Positions 34,251-45,222 are shown, counted from the stretch's first letter. The stretch: 64,000 bases of DNA from Pachyseris speciosa (GCA_016490735.1 JAEMWC010000002.1:2192501-2256500); one strand, 5' to 3'. Notes: generated by a model not told the origin, from the letters alone. Made by a program: numbers and translations.

Positions 34251-35984
34251 GGGGGACTGGGACTGGCATGGCGGCCGAGTGAACACGTTTCACCGAGCTC
34301 CTACTTTTGGTCGCTTTTGAAAGCCTGAATGTAAAAATTTTCATGCCACCGAAGCGAAAGGATAGACCGTCACCATCGCCACCATCACTCAAAGAGTCAA
34401 ATAAGTCACCGGACGAAAAACGATCGAGAGCCGAGTGTGACAAAGTTTTAGAAGCTCTCGACATGGCAGAGAACCTGGGTGTTAAAATCGAAGCAATTCT
34501 GGAAAAGTTACAAAAGCTGGACGTTATCGAGCTTCAGCTAAACGAGGTTCATGCAAAAGTAGCCAACATCGAAGAGACAGTAAGTAGATTAGACTCAGAG
34601 GTTCAAGTTTTAAAGACCAGGACAAAAAAAATAGAAAAGAATGTGGAGGAATTAGAAGAAGGCTTCCAATACAACGAAGAAGATGTACGCGACCTACAAC
34701 AGGACAACAAGAAACTTGAGCATGAAGTGAACGACTTGAAGAAACAGCTCTTGTACATGGAGACCTACTCCAGACGAGAAAATCTTAAATTCTTCGGCGT
34801 ACCAGAGAATACCGAATCCACCAGCAGTGATATGGACCAAGGATCACAGCAGCGAGTCGCACCAGAGAACACTAAAGAAGTTGTATACCAATTCATGGAA
34901 GAGAAACTAAAGATTGATCACCCCCGCGAGAAAATTGAATTCCAGAGAATACACCGCTTGGGTAAGCCAAAACCACTTAAACCTCGTCCAATAATAGCAC
35001 GATTTCTTCGGTATTCTGACAGAGAGCTTGTAATGGACCATGCACGTAAACACCTCAGAGGGCATCACGATTTTCATGTCTTCGAGGACATCCCGAAGGA
35101 CTTATATGAGCTACGCAAACAGCAAGTGAAAAAACTCAAAGAAGCCAGAGAGAGAGGTCACACGGCGTACTTCAGCAAAGCAAACCCGGACAAACTATTT
35201 GTCAACGGCAAATATGTTGCTCCAGAGCAGCCCTTGCAGTAACTTTGACTGGATGTGTATATCCTTTTTGCGAATTGTTGAATTTCTGTTATTTTATTGT
35301 TTTGTTTTTCAAAATATTCTGCCACCATAATAAGGAGCCTTGAAATAGCTGATATCGTGTTCCAATTTCCATAGCTGGTGCCGGATAGATCCTTTTTCAA
35401 TCTGTAATGCCTTCTCCCAGACTTATTTTGGTTTTTTTAGTCGTTTGTGTGTGTGTATATATCTGTGTTTGTTTATACTTTTTTCCGTCCTCCTATATTT
35501 CTCTGTTCGTGTCAAAAACTATCGCCTCGCTTTTCAAGATGCTAACGCTTTTGCATATCTTTACCGCTTCAACAGTCCTACCAATAGTATTTATCCGAAT
35601 TGCATTACAATCATCACTTTGCTGAAGATTTTGTGATCTGTTCTTTAAATGTACTAAAATAATTAATTATAATTTTAGGAATTAATTATAAAGGTTGCTA
35701 GCTACTAGAAGTAAGCGGTTTTGTAATGTTGCTAGGTTAGTAGTGAAAGATGTTGTATTTTACAGCGTTAGCAGAACGGTATCCTTGTAATGTAATGTAA
35801 TGTAATGTAATGTAAGAATCGCATGGTAAAGATAGTGTAAGTAGTAGAGTAAATATTGTATTGTACTGTAAGTACAGTAAGTGTTGTATCGTATCGTAAG
35901 TGGAGTAAGTGCTGTGTCATATTCTATAAGTAGGGTAAGTACAATGTAAGTAACTATGTGTTCTTGCAATAAAAAAAAAAATTA

Positions 35985-36019
<35 letters not shown>
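34251..36019 (+). mobile_element. ORF1-only LINE copy with poly-A tail and target-site duplication
   Basis: It begins GGGGGACTGGGACTGG and ends in a poly-A run of about 35 nt after CAATAAA-like words. It is flanked on the left by AAAGCATTAAG (34240-34250) and on the right by AAGCATTAAG (about 36020-36029). It contains ORF1 and about 730 bp of 3' sequence, with (GTAAT)n and spaced GTAAGT-like words, but no ORF2. A 5' end that meets the duplication directly indicates a full-length insertion of an element that carries only ORF1. Confidence 0.8.
34343..35242 (+). CDS. LINE ORF1 protein (L1 ORF1p-like), 299 aa
   Basis: Intact frame. The first ATG is at 34343 (MPPKRKDRPSPSPPSLKESN); the frame is open a little further upstream but without ATG. 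Residues 1-40 are basic and Ser/Pro-rich. About 45-160 form a long coiled coil (VIELQLNEVHAKVANIEETV, KKLEHEVNDLKKQL). Then METYSRRENLKFFGVPE opens the RRM-like fold of L1-type ORF1 proteins, followed by REKIEFQRIHRLGKPKPLKP and a basic C-terminal domain (RPIIARFLRYSDRELVMDHA). Such proteins trimerise through the coil, bind RNA and act as chaperones in retrotransposition. No endonuclease/RT frame follows, so mobility would depend on another element. Confidence 0.85.
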   Translation: MPPKRKDRPSPSPPSLKESNKSPDEKRSRAECDKVLEALDMAENLGVKIEAILEKLQKLDVIELQLNEVHAKVANIEETVSRLDSEVQVLKTRTKKIEKNVEELEEGFQYNEEDVRDLQQDNKKLEHEVNDLKKQLLYMETYSRRENLKFFGVPENTESTSSDMDQGSQQRVAPENTKEVVYQFMEEKLKIDHPREKIEFQRIHRLGKPKPLKPRPIIARFLRYSDRELVMDHARKHLRGHHDFHVFEDIPKDLYELRKQQVKKLKEARERGHTAYFSKANPDKLFVNGKYVAPEQPLQ

Positions 36020-36022
<3 letters not shown>

Positions 36023-36140
36023 CATTAAGCAAAGCAGTGTCACTAACCATCACTACCGCTGACGTGACCCATGAAAACCCCACCGAGGAAGCACGCCTGA
36101 GCATTAAACTGATCTCTGACACCCGTAAGCACTGGAGACT

Positions 36141-36308
36141 GACCCCGAAAACTAAGACCTAAGACCTAAGACCCCAAAAACTAAGACCCATTTACTTTTC
36201 TTTATTTTTCACGTTTTCAGGGAGGTCTTAGTTTTTCTGGTGGAAATGAAATACTTGCATCTAGTTCTTCTTCTTCTTCTTCTTCTTCTTCTTTTTATTT
36301 ATTTAGTT

Positions 36309-36339
<31 letters not shown>

Positions 36340-36511
36340 TTCATTTATTTATTTATTTATTTTTTCAATCGTAAATTGGGGTCTTAGTTTTTGCAATTAG
36401 ACCCCCTGAAAACGTGACAAATAAAGAAAAGCCAATAGGTCTTAGGTTTATGGGTCTTAGTTTTCAGGGTCTTAGGTCTTAATTTTCGGGTTCTTAGGTT
36501 TCCTAACAACC
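36141..36511. mobile_element. Foldback element with AAGACCTAAGACC ends and 7-bp target duplication
   Basis: GACCCCGAAAACTAAGACCT on the left mirrors GGTCTTAATTTTCGGGTTC on the right; ACGTTTTCAGGGAGGTC faces GACCCCCTGAAAACGTG. Flanks carry GGAGACT at 36134-36140 and 36512-36518. The centre is (TTC)n and (ATTT)n. Confidence 0.8.
36265..36362. repeat. Microsatellites (TTC)n and (ATTT)n
   Basis: About eight TTC units, then about fifteen ATTT units with few interruptions. Confidence 0.95.
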
Positions 36512-36619
36512 GGAGACTAGCAGTACCTTCTTGGCCTGCTTTCAGTCAAGTGGGGATATTGTTGGCCTGGCAAGCTGTGGACTCCTTGGGAAAAGAGGGA
36601 GAGAGCTCCGTTGTTTGAC

Positions 36620-37746
36620 AAAAGCTTTAGTCGGGTTAGTGCCCGAACTATGAGAACTGAAAAACAAACAAAACTTTGATTTGATTATTCCGTTTCTTTA
36701 AGGCGGATTCCCTCTGCATGGAATGGTTATAAAAACAAAGCCAATTAAAACTGTTAGTTCCAACTTGCAACTCAAATTTTTTCCGCGTTGTAATGTGACA
36801 GTTTTCAGGACTGTTTTCCTGCGTCCTAAGGTTTTACCCGACTTCTTTGGCAGATTCCTCGCTTAGATGCCGCTGTACTCTGACTGTACGTACCGTACCG
36901 GACAACCGCATTACACGCAAATTTGCCGGAAAAAAACGACATAAAGGTCACGTCGGCATTTTAGGCCGAGCTTTCATCTGCGTTGAATTTCATTTCTAGA
37001 AGAAGTGATTTCAAAACCTAATGGTTCATGGCTCGCCTTAGCCGGGTGGTAGGCGCTATAAAGGGAAAGGGAAGAGGGGGAAGCTGGCACGCACGCGCGC
37101 GCGCGCGCGCGCGTGAAGGGAAGTGATGAATAAGTGAGTCAGTGAATATATGAAAATCATATATTAGAACTGCGGAGTTAATAAATGAATATGTGAGAGA
37201 TCATCGCAGTTATGAACACTATTTTATTTCGACTACTTCTTTCCTAACGTTCATAACTGCGTTAATAACCATGAAGAACGTTTGAGCAACTTTTTTTTAA
37301 AGCAACTTTCGAAACAAAACTTTTAAGAGAATTTCGTTCAATTCAATTTCAATTTGGTTTTTTGATTATTTACTGGCAACTTGTGGATAAGTCTAAGGTG
37401 AACTGGCGTAAACTTTGTAGCGCGTATACAATAGGTGTGGTTGTACTGGCCATTTTTCCTTGGGTAAATGGCTATTTCCTGAAGGGGAAGAAATTTTTTA
37501 TTTAGCTCGAACATTCGCGCGGTCTTGCGAAGAACAGCGCGAATTTTCGTTTCCGCTAAAACAATAGCCGTTTCGAAAATTCATGAAACTTCGTCTGAAA
37601 TATCGTTACATTCGAAATTTCGTCAAATTTCATCGAAAAGCACAGAAAAGTCAGGAGAAGCACCGAAATTCGTTTGCATTCTTTTTGCACAGTACTGTAA
37701 CTGATCTGTTGCCATGGTACCGTAAAAAAGAACAAAGAATTCGGCC
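36620..37746. other. No gene seen; (CG)n at 37088-37114
   Basis: Contains a CACGCACG-(CG)n tract of about 26 bp, a left-handed-DNA-prone sequence. No coding feature is recognised. Confidence 0.5.
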
Positions 37747-39054
37747 CATGCATGAGGGTCCACTATACTTTTTTCGTGAAACGTGATTGAGCCTATTTTT
37801 TCCTCGTGAAACGGGATTTATGTTTTTATTTATTCGTCATTCGTAATTGACCGTGTCAAGTCCATTATCACGTGAGCGTGAAAGCGGTTTTTTAATTAAG
37901 CATGACACGTCAACGAAGACTTTAATCAAACGTGATTCGTGAACGATCTTGTTTTGCGTGAATGAATTTAAAGTTATTTTAGTGTTCTGACCCGTAATTG
38001 AGCTTCCGTCATCTTTTGTATTAAAATGTTTGATCTGCGATGGAATTGAGATACGACATAAACCATTTTGTCTCGTAATTCGTATCTGTGAGACTTCTGT
38101 TTCTCCTGTGACGTCAATGACACCCCAGCCATCACTGATGAACTGAACGACCGCTCTGAGTCTGCCATCTCTGTACGGAGGAAAACTGTTGAAGCGTTTG
38201 ACAAACAAGGTGATACAAGATTGTTTTCTATTTAAAAAACTGAGATTACTTCATTATCTCGTTTTGCTGCTTGAAATTCTGCGGAAGAAATTCGCAGAGA
38301 ATTCATCACACGAGTTGGTGGGCGAATTAAAATATCTGAGCCGCGAAAATATTCACCAGTGGCACCGACAATGAGATAAATAATTGTTTTAGTGTATACT
38401 AAAACAGTGAGATAATACAGCTCAAAAATGGTCATTTTAACTCATTTATCCCCGTCAACAATTTCTTTATTCATGTGCGAACGATCGAATTGCACCGTGG
38501 TGAATAGCACTTGCTATCCCGAGCTAGTTTGAGTAGCCAATCATTTCGCGCGAAAAACGCTATCCACTGTTTTAAGATTGTCGGTAAAAGTGGTAGACTC
38601 CGTGACAGCCCCACGCTATTCTTGATGCTATGTATTTTTTTAATCCTACTACTGTACTTAGTACTGTACTAAGTCGTCAATCACCTAGTATCAGCCGAGT
38701 GGTTCACAACCCTCAAAGTCTGTAGCGTGAAGCCTAAATGTAATTAGGAGGTATTGCCCATACCCTAGCATTTGTTTGGAAAATCGTCTGCAAAGAGCCG
38801 TTTAAAGTCGTCTCAGACCTAGCGACATTGAGATTACAAGTAGAACGAGCTACCTTTGGAGTGTAAACAGCCTAAACTGGTTACTCGATGGGAAACATTA
38901 ATCCGTGAATTTTTGATTCAGAATGGAAACGCGAATTACTCAATTTTTGTGTGAACGTGAAGGAACTTTGGGAATTATCCGTGACGCGTGAAAAGTCCCA
39001 ATATTTTTACATGAATGCATTTTACTGAGGGGTATAGGGGACCCTCATGCATAG
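37747..39054. mobile_element. Non-autonomous TIR element with CATGCATGAGGGTCC ends
   Basis: CATGCATGAGGGTCCACTAT at 37747 mirrors ATAGGGGACCCTCATGCAT ending at 39052. The subterminal parts repeat CGTGAAACG/ACGTGATTCGTG-like words. A 123-codon frame on the minus strand (37837-38208) reads through these motifs and is not considered a gene. Inside, TTTTAGTGTATACTAAAA (38388-38405) is a perfect short palindrome. Confidence 0.7.
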
Positions 39055-39213
39055 CAGTTCCAAATGTAAGTCTTATGGTTTATGGAGACCCCAAAGCGGC
39101 TCAAACAATCTGACAGTGATTGTGCTGTTTACTTTCCCCTTGGGTAATTTATCAGCGTGTAATCGTAAACAGGTAGTCGATCTAATTATTCAGATCTAAT
39201 TATTCCGTTGCAG

Positions 39214-39291
39214 GATCCTCATAAGGTCTACAACAAGTACAAGGCGGTTTTCAAAACCACCGATCATGAACTGCAAAAGATATTGGTGCAG
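39214..39291 (+). other. Exon-like open segment of unknown gene
   Basis: 78 nt between TATTCCGTTGCAG and GTGATATC read DPHKVYNKYKAVFKTTDHEL then QKILVQ, open in this frame. Acceptor and donor are plausible. No neighbouring exon was found, so it may be a lone relic or belong to the interrupted frame ending at 36618. Confidence 0.3.
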
Positions 39292-40175
39292 GTGATATCA
39301 CTGCATTCCATACAAATATTGTGCTTATTTGTCGAAAAAGTGATTTCAAAAGGGTTTGGTTAGTGGTTCTTTGTAGGGCTTCCATTCATTCAACTTTGGA
39401 GAAGAATAGAGGCCTGAGTATGAGTTTTTAAAATGTATCGATTGGAAAAAAGTTTTTAACCACATAAAAAGAGCATCTCAAAAATGGTAATCTAACCCCC
39501 GCCCCGTGAGGCTGTTCAGTTGAATGGGAGCTGCGCCCTATGAAAATCACGAAAATTAGAGACTTTCAGGTATGGTATGGGGGAACGCATTTTCCGAAGT
39601 ACTAGTAGAGACATTTGTATGAGATTTTCAGCTTTATAAATACATGTTATCTGGCTGCTTTTCATCCAAACATGCGCATGCTCAAAACTGCTGAAAACAC
39701 GAATTCATGTGAGTTCAATTTGATTGATTTTCAGGTTTGGCTCTTTTCCGAAATCGAGTTATAAAATGTCGTTTGGAAAGCCGTTGAAAATAATACTAGC
39801 CCTGCTTTTTTAAAAAGTGACTGAATACACATCTGCTATTCAAGAGAACGAGTTCCGAGTTGTGAGAGAATTGATGAATTTTTATTTATGTACCTTATGG
39901 GGAAGCCTGGGGCGTGATCCCCGGATGGGTGGGTATATTAAACAATCAGAACTGTAGTAGACTCTAAGGGTAGCAAGATAGTCTCTCCTTCTTCAATATT
40001 AAATAACGAGTTTCCTTGTGAAGAGCTAAACAGATAACTAACCGCAAATAATTATTTTAACCTTCTCCGGTATAGTGATATTGTAATTTGACCTTTGGGT
40101 GTGTTCTAGTTGCGTGGGCAGTTGGCGAAACCCCTTTAATTAAATTTGCAACAAGAATATTGTGTTCTGTTCTTA
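39292..40175. other. No gene seen
   Basis: No coding feature or repeat structure recognised. Confidence 0.3.
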
Positions 40176-40330
40176 CAGTCAAACCTCTACACAGGCCTCG
40201 GGAAAGAGAGCCAACTGACCGCTTAACAGAGGTTGACCGCTTAAAAGAGGTTTGCCAGAATTTAGCATTTTTTCATTCAGTGTTTTCGATCGTTTTAGTG
40301 TGGATAGTTGAAAACGCTGCGAAAACAGTA

Positions 40331-40464
40331 GTGTGGACGCGGATCGATCGATGCATTTTCAATGAAACCGAAAACGAATGCTTTTGAAAACGCATTAGTG
40401 TGGACGGGGCCTTATTTGTCAGTTGGTGAGGTTTTCTACAATAAGCAACAACAACAACAACAAC

Positions 40465-40503
<39 letters not shown>

Positions 40504-40550
40504 TATTATTATTATTATTATTATAACAACAGCAACAATAACAACAACAC

Positions 40551-40623
<73 letters not shown>

Positions 40624-40725
40624 ATAAATGAATTCTCTGGAGGGAGACTTGTTAGATGCTACCACGTGTGTACGATTAGTAGTTGTTGGGAGCAATGAGT
40701 TTTGAACCAAAGCAGCTTTTTAATT
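40331..40725. repeat. Block duplicated at 42436-42740, with microsatellites
   Basis: GTGTGGACGCGGATCGAT, TTTTCAATGAAACC, GTGTGGACGGGGCCTTA and AATTCTCTGGAGGGAGACTT are shared with 42436-42740 in order. Between them lie (CAA)n, (TAA)n and, here only, (GATA)n at 40580-40620. Confidence 0.85.
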
Positions 40726-40735
40726 CGGCTGTTTA

Positions 40736-42420
40736 AACTGACAACTTATATTCGGGCCACTGGTTAGGTGACAACTGACAACATGCTTGGATGGTCTAAA
40801 CACTCTTTCAACCATTTGAAAACAAGTGTTATTTATGTGTGTGCTTTTTTTACACCAAGTCAGCGGCATGCAGCAGACCTAAACTTCCCTTACCGTTACT
40901 ATGGCTATGAGGATATAAAAATTACGGAATCATTTACCATTGGAAACATTGGCCTCTCATGATCTCAAGTTACCTCCATTCATCTCGAACAGTGCGACGG
41001 CCACTAGCCTCCCAGGCGGTCGTTTTTGGGGAGTCATATATCACCGCTTCCTACTTTCATTGTCAGGAAGAAGTGAAATACGGCTCCCCTAAAATCGACT
41101 GCTCCAGAGACCAGGGAGCCAAATTCTCGGACAAAAAAGAAAAGAAAGAAAAAAGACTTCTTTTGGGTAATAAAAGCAATCGTGATTTTTTTTTTTTACC
41201 GTTTCGATTTTGTTACAGGTTCGAGCGACTCCTAAGTCACATTCTGAAGGGTATATCGTTCGACGATAATTATAAGATGTGCTAATTGGCGCAGCCGAGT
41301 CAAGTTTCATCAGTACAGTGCTTAGCAAATTAGACTCGAACTGCAACTAAAACTTCATTCCAAAACATAATATAAAATTCACGTCAGTGAGCTTGTGTAA
41401 CTTGCACAATGTGGGTGAACTATACCAGGAACTAGATTAATATAAAGGGGATTCAGTTGAGGATAAAGAACAAAAGAGAAAAAAAAATTACCGTCATACA
41501 CTCGTATTTCATAAAAAAAAAACGTAGGATTCGGTGATTTCACGTTTTCTTATTGTTCTTTTTTTCAGACAGGGGCAACGAAATGTTTCAAAATGTGAAA
41601 TGTACGCATACAGAGCGATTAATTTTCTCATTAAAAATATTGTTTTATGGCTTTCTGGTTGCCGTTATCGTCGTCACGGCGGTGGAGTAACGTTATTGTG
41701 TTATTTTCCGTAATGATATTGACATCGACCGATCAAATCATATAACGCTTTCTTCATGCAGAAATCTTGATTACCAAAGACACTTGTGAATGACAGCGGA
41801 AAATGTATTCTAATGTCGCAAGGTTCAATTAGTTGCTAAGGATATCTATTTTATTTGTGTGGACCATTAAGGCACATATATTTAGGCCACCTAGAGTTAA
41901 ATTAGAGATTGCCAATCACTTTGCTAGGGACAACGAGCAGCAAAATTCAAAAGAACGAGGAAGTATTCTGATAAGGACACAGGGAAGGCACGATTCAGAG
42001 GCAGTAATTTTCACGGGCCGAGCCTAGTGCATTCAATTAGATACATGAAAAGTTCAGCGAAGTCTGAATTAATTAAGAGCTGCGATTTTAACGGGGGCTC
42101 AGGCGTTCTTTTCGCGTGGAAATTTCGACTTTTAAACGGCTTTGATTCAGACGCCGAACTTTTCATGTGCCGAACTTAATGCATAAATGTTTTTGTTATA
42201 TTCTATATATTTAAGCAGTTTTACTCAGAACTGGAACTGGAACTATATTAAGAACACCTGTGGAACGGCACATGAAGTTCGACGTCTGAATCAACAGGCG
42301 TAATTTTGTTAATTTGGGTCGGTACAAATTTGAATTAAGTTCGGCTCATGAAAATTAAGGCGTCTGAATCTGGCCTAAGCGTTGTTATGGTTCTTTAACG
42401 CTTACTGTAAAGAGTACTAA
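40736..42420. repeat. Segmental duplication unit, copy A
   Basis: Collinear with 46315-48085. Shared words include ATTCGGGCCACTGGTTA, GACAACATGCTTGGAT, AACATTGGCCTCT, GATCTCAAGTTACCTCCATT, GGCTTTCTGGTTGCCGTTAT and AAGCGTTGTTATGGTTC. Frames are not kept between copies, so it is probably non-coding. It includes a MITE at about 41984-42380 with GATTCAGA/TCTGAATC ends. Confidence 0.85.
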
Positions 42421-42435
42421 GGTGAAAAAGAGGTA

Positions 42436-42572
42436 GTGTGGACGCGGATCGATAGATGCATTTTCAATGAAACCAAAAACGAATACTTTTGAAAACACAT
42501 TAGTGTGGACGGGGCCTTACTTTTCAGTTGGTGAGGTTTTCTACAATAAACAACAACAACAACAACAACAAC

Positions 42573-42606
<34 letters not shown>

Positions 42607-42740
42607 GATACATAAATGAATTCTCTGGAGGGAGACTTGTTAGATGCTACAACGTGTGTACCATTTGTAGTTCTTGGGAGCAATGAGCGACCCCGAAGAA
42701 TTGTTTTTAACTCAAAGCAGCTTTTTCGGCTGTTTGGAAG
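42436..42740. repeat. Second copy of the 40331-40725 block
   Basis: Same order of shared words as at 40331; the (GATA)n is missing. The two blocks flank copy A of the segmental duplication, as in a tandem duplication. Confidence 0.85.
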
Positions 42741-43594
42741 CTCTTTCTCGATCGGCAGTTGGATTTCCTTTAAGTAGTAGTATTGTATCTGTTAGTGGTG
42801 GAACTTTTAGTTTTGGCCTTATTAGTAGTGTTATTGTTAAGTAGAATCTTTTCTTGCTGAAAGAAAGGTATGTTACTTAGTATTGTAAGTAGTGTTAGTT
42901 TTGTAAGGACAGTTGTAATTGTAATTGCAATTGGTGATTGTAATGTTAGTCTTGTAAGTAAGGTCAGTATTATAAAATTGTTAATTAAAAAATATATTTA
43001 AATAAAACTGTTTCAAGATTCTCTTGACGCTCAAATGAAATCTTTGGTGCGAGCTGGTCATGGAAAGCAACAAGAACAAGCAAGAACAAATTCCGAAGGT
43101 GAAGATGAAATTCTGTGGTAAAGGGTCTCTTGGGAGACAAGGATGCCAAGACGCTTGTTCACACGCTGGTTTATTTCTTTGGCAAGTATTTCGCTCTGCG
43201 CGGTGGGGAGGAACACGGGGCTTGACGTTCGCCCAACTTCGGATCATTTAAGGCGATGACAACGAGAGTACCAGGCTAAGGTACAATTCCTTTAGAGAGA
43301 AGAAGTTTGACGTTTCGTCTGTGTTTGTTGAAATACTATGAAAAAAGCCAATTGGGAATTCTAACTGAATGGTGATCTCGTCTGTTCATCAGTAGAGGGC
43401 AACCTCGTTTCCATGCAGAGTCGTTCAGAGAGGGCCGCTTAAGAAAGGTTTGACTTTGAGGTTTGACTGTATTTTAAAAGATTAGAAACAATGTCAAACA
43501 ACACAGTTTACATATATTGTCTTTTATGGATTGAAAACTATGAATATGAAAGCAAAAATGGTCATAAATGTAGGTCACTTGTTGTTTTAGCCAA

Positions 43595-44180
43595 TCACAG
43601 TTTCGCTTTGTCGTTCTGAGGAGTCCTTACTCCAACCCAAATCTGTTTGTTTTTCTTGATTAGAAACATGTGGAGCTTGCTAACATTTGCAGAGGTACAC
43701 GTGAAACGATCAGTGATCTTAACAGATCGCTTAGGGCCCGATATTTTGTCAGTGTTTTGAATGAAAAGACAATTTTTGCATCGCGAGCGCGTGCATTTAA
43801 AAGTGCTAGGTTGTTCAGTTGTTTTCAATGCGCTTCTAACTAGAAAGTTACTTGTTCAGATCACTGATCGTTTCACGTTTAGCTTCGCAATTGTTATCTG
43901 TTGCATAACCTCCACATTAATATGCAAAAAGTTATACATCGGCGAAACGGGAAGACGACTAGGTGACCGATTCTGAGAAGATCTACGTGAGGCTGAGAAA
44001 GATGACAAAGATGCATCCAAGCCAGTCGCTCGGCATTTTAATCTCCCTAGCCATTCCAAACAACACATGTCGATCTCCGGCCTTTCCCTACATCAAGGTA
44101 CCACGGAAATCCGTAAAAATCTCGAGCAAAAATTGATCTTTCAAATCGACACTCCCTACAGTATCAACAAGCGCTTTTCA
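43595..44180 (+). pseudogene. Rearranged Penelope-like element, GIY-YIG endonuclease end
   Basis: On the plus strand, 43905-44180 reads ICKKLYIGETGRRLGDRF, a stop, EDLREAEKDDKDASKPVARH, FNLPSHSKQHM and IRKNLEQKLIFQIDT. This is the GIY-YIG nuclease (LYIGETGRRLGDRF) of Penelope retroelements. On the minus strand, 43828-43600 reads STFKCTRSRCKNCLFIQNTD and SGPKRSVKITDRFTCTSANV, the cysteine-bearing linker that normally precedes GIY-YIG on the same strand. The relic has therefore undergone an inversion, with ITDRF present on both sides. Confidence 0.8.
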
Positions 44181-44277
44181 TTCAAATTACTTTTTCCTGT
44201 TTCTCATGTTAACATGTTACCACCAATAGCGTAGCTCCACTTTTTGTATATAAACCATACACAACCCACAATTCCTC

Positions 44278-44326
44278 GATTCGCTCCGACGAAGGGCTAA
44301 CGCTCGAAACATCAGCTGATCGAATC
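44278..44326 (+). ncRNA. Degenerate hammerhead-ribozyme-like motif in a Penelope end
   Basis: Stem I GATTCG/CGAATC (44278-44283, 44321-44326) encloses CCGACGA, a stem II GGGC-TAAC-GCTC, GAAAC, and a self-complementary ATCAGCTGAT as stem III. This is the order of a hammerhead (CUGANGA - stem II - GAAA - stem III - UH); Penelope elements are known to carry such minimal ribozymes. The conserved U4 is C here, so this copy may be inactive. A second copy lies at 28388-28435 (minus). Confidence 0.5.
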
Positions 44327-44393
44327 ACTGTAGGTGGTGAACTGATTTACATTATCAACTCCGTTGATAAACCAAATTTTCGTGTTTCACTCC

Positions 44394-44420
<27 letters not shown>
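44327..44420 (+). repeat. Penelope terminal sequence after the ribozyme-like motif
   Basis: GATTTACATTATCAACTCCG and TTGATAAACCAAATTTTCG recur in reverse at 28330-28385. Confidence 0.65.
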
Positions 44421-44426
<6 letters not shown>

Positions 44427-44454
44427 TTAATCCCCTTTATTCATTTGATTTAAC

Positions 44455-45185
44455 AGTTACCTTGTTCGTCTACGGAGTGCTCTAAAAACTTAGCCGTGAA
44501 CGACAACTAATTAAAAACTTCATTTTAAAACATAATAATATAAAATTCACGTCACTGTAGATCGCTCAACTTCTGCTAGAACGTAAGAAAAACACTGAAC
44601 GAAAAATTACCGTTGTATACGCTCGCGTTCTTGTAAAAACTGTCGGATTCGGTTATTGCACTTCGTTTTGCAGAGGAGGGCAACGAAATGTTCCAAAAAT
44701 GTGAAATGCACGCGTGCAGGGCGATTGATGTTTTCATTAAAAATATTGTGATCTTATGGCTTTCCGTAGTCCTTACTTTGGCTCCTTAATGAAAATACAA
44801 GTGCAACTCTTCAACTGCTTTTTTTTGCCTGCATGATATTGCCATTAGCCGATCAAATAATATAATGCTTTGTCCATACAGAAATCACAATGGTGAATGA
44901 CAACGGGACCGAATGTATGCTAATTTCGTAGATGGGTCAATTAGTTGCTATGGATATATATTTTACATTAAAAAAAAAATTTTTTATGGCGATCAAGGTA
45001 CTTGTATATATCGAAGCCCTATTAAGCGGCCTCCCCTATTAGGCTGCCAGTAATCGAAGTTCTCTCTTGGGACGTAGTTCACATAATTATAGAACCTGGA
45101 AAATCCGGCGCTTTGTGGGGATCGAGACCTACCGAGTCTGTGAAATTAAACGAAGGAGGAGTTGTAAAGGCAGAGGTAAGCATTA
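44455..45185. repeat. Segmental duplication unit, copy C (shorter, diverged)
   Basis: Shares AAACATAATAATATAAAATT, GGGCAACGAAATGTT, TCATTAAAAATATTGT, ATTAGTTGCTA and AGGCAGAGGTAAG with copies A and B; the GATTCAGACGCC MITE is absent here. Confidence 0.75.
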
Positions 45186-45222
45186 AAAGGGTTCATTAAT
45201 CTACCCCAAAGAGTACTAGTTT

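Larger units (their letters stand above)
34176..36618 (+). pseudogene. Unrecognised reading frame interrupted by two insertions
   Basis: Host segments 34176-34250, 36030-36140 and 36519-36618 read continuously once the two insertions and one copy of each target duplication are set aside. They give KIPDSPVERSGKALSK, then AVSLTITTADVTHENPTEEA, RLSIKLISDTRKHW, then RLAVPSWPAFSQVGILLAWQ and AVDSLGKEGESSVV and a stop. The first segment follows TATAACTTTGCAG, a plausible acceptor. About 95 codons stay open through two junctions, which chance would rarely give. A one-base shift near the end would extend it through CLTKALVGLVPEL. The ILLAWQAVDSLG part is faintly reminiscent of death-domain ends; that is only an impression. 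Confidence 0.45.
40176..43472. mobile_element. Segment bounded by CAGTCAAACCTC inverted ends
   Basis: TACAGTCAAACCTCTACACA at 40176 faces GACTTTGAGGTTTGACTGTA near 43472; both ends have ACCGCTTAA/GGCCGCTTAAG subterminal words. These are pogo/Tigger-type ends flanked by TA. The 3.3 kb between holds a duplicated block and no transposase. The two ends could instead belong to two different MITEs. Confidence 0.4.

Noticed and set aside
36141..36511. AAGACCT repeats as interstitial telomere sequence
   Set aside because: The motif is not TTAGGG-like and forms the inverted ends of a foldback element with target duplication.
37837..38208. 123-codon minus-strand frame
   Set aside because: It lies inside the CATGCATGAGGGTCC element and follows its CGTGAAACG repeats.
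40273..40710. 145-codon minus-strand frame rich in Ile and Val
   Set aside because: It is a translation of TAA/ATT and GATA microsatellites.
41219..41235. GGTTCGAGCGACTCC as a tRNA B-box
   Set aside because: No matching A-box or cloverleaf around it; the same word recurs in segmental copy B as ordinary repeat sequence.
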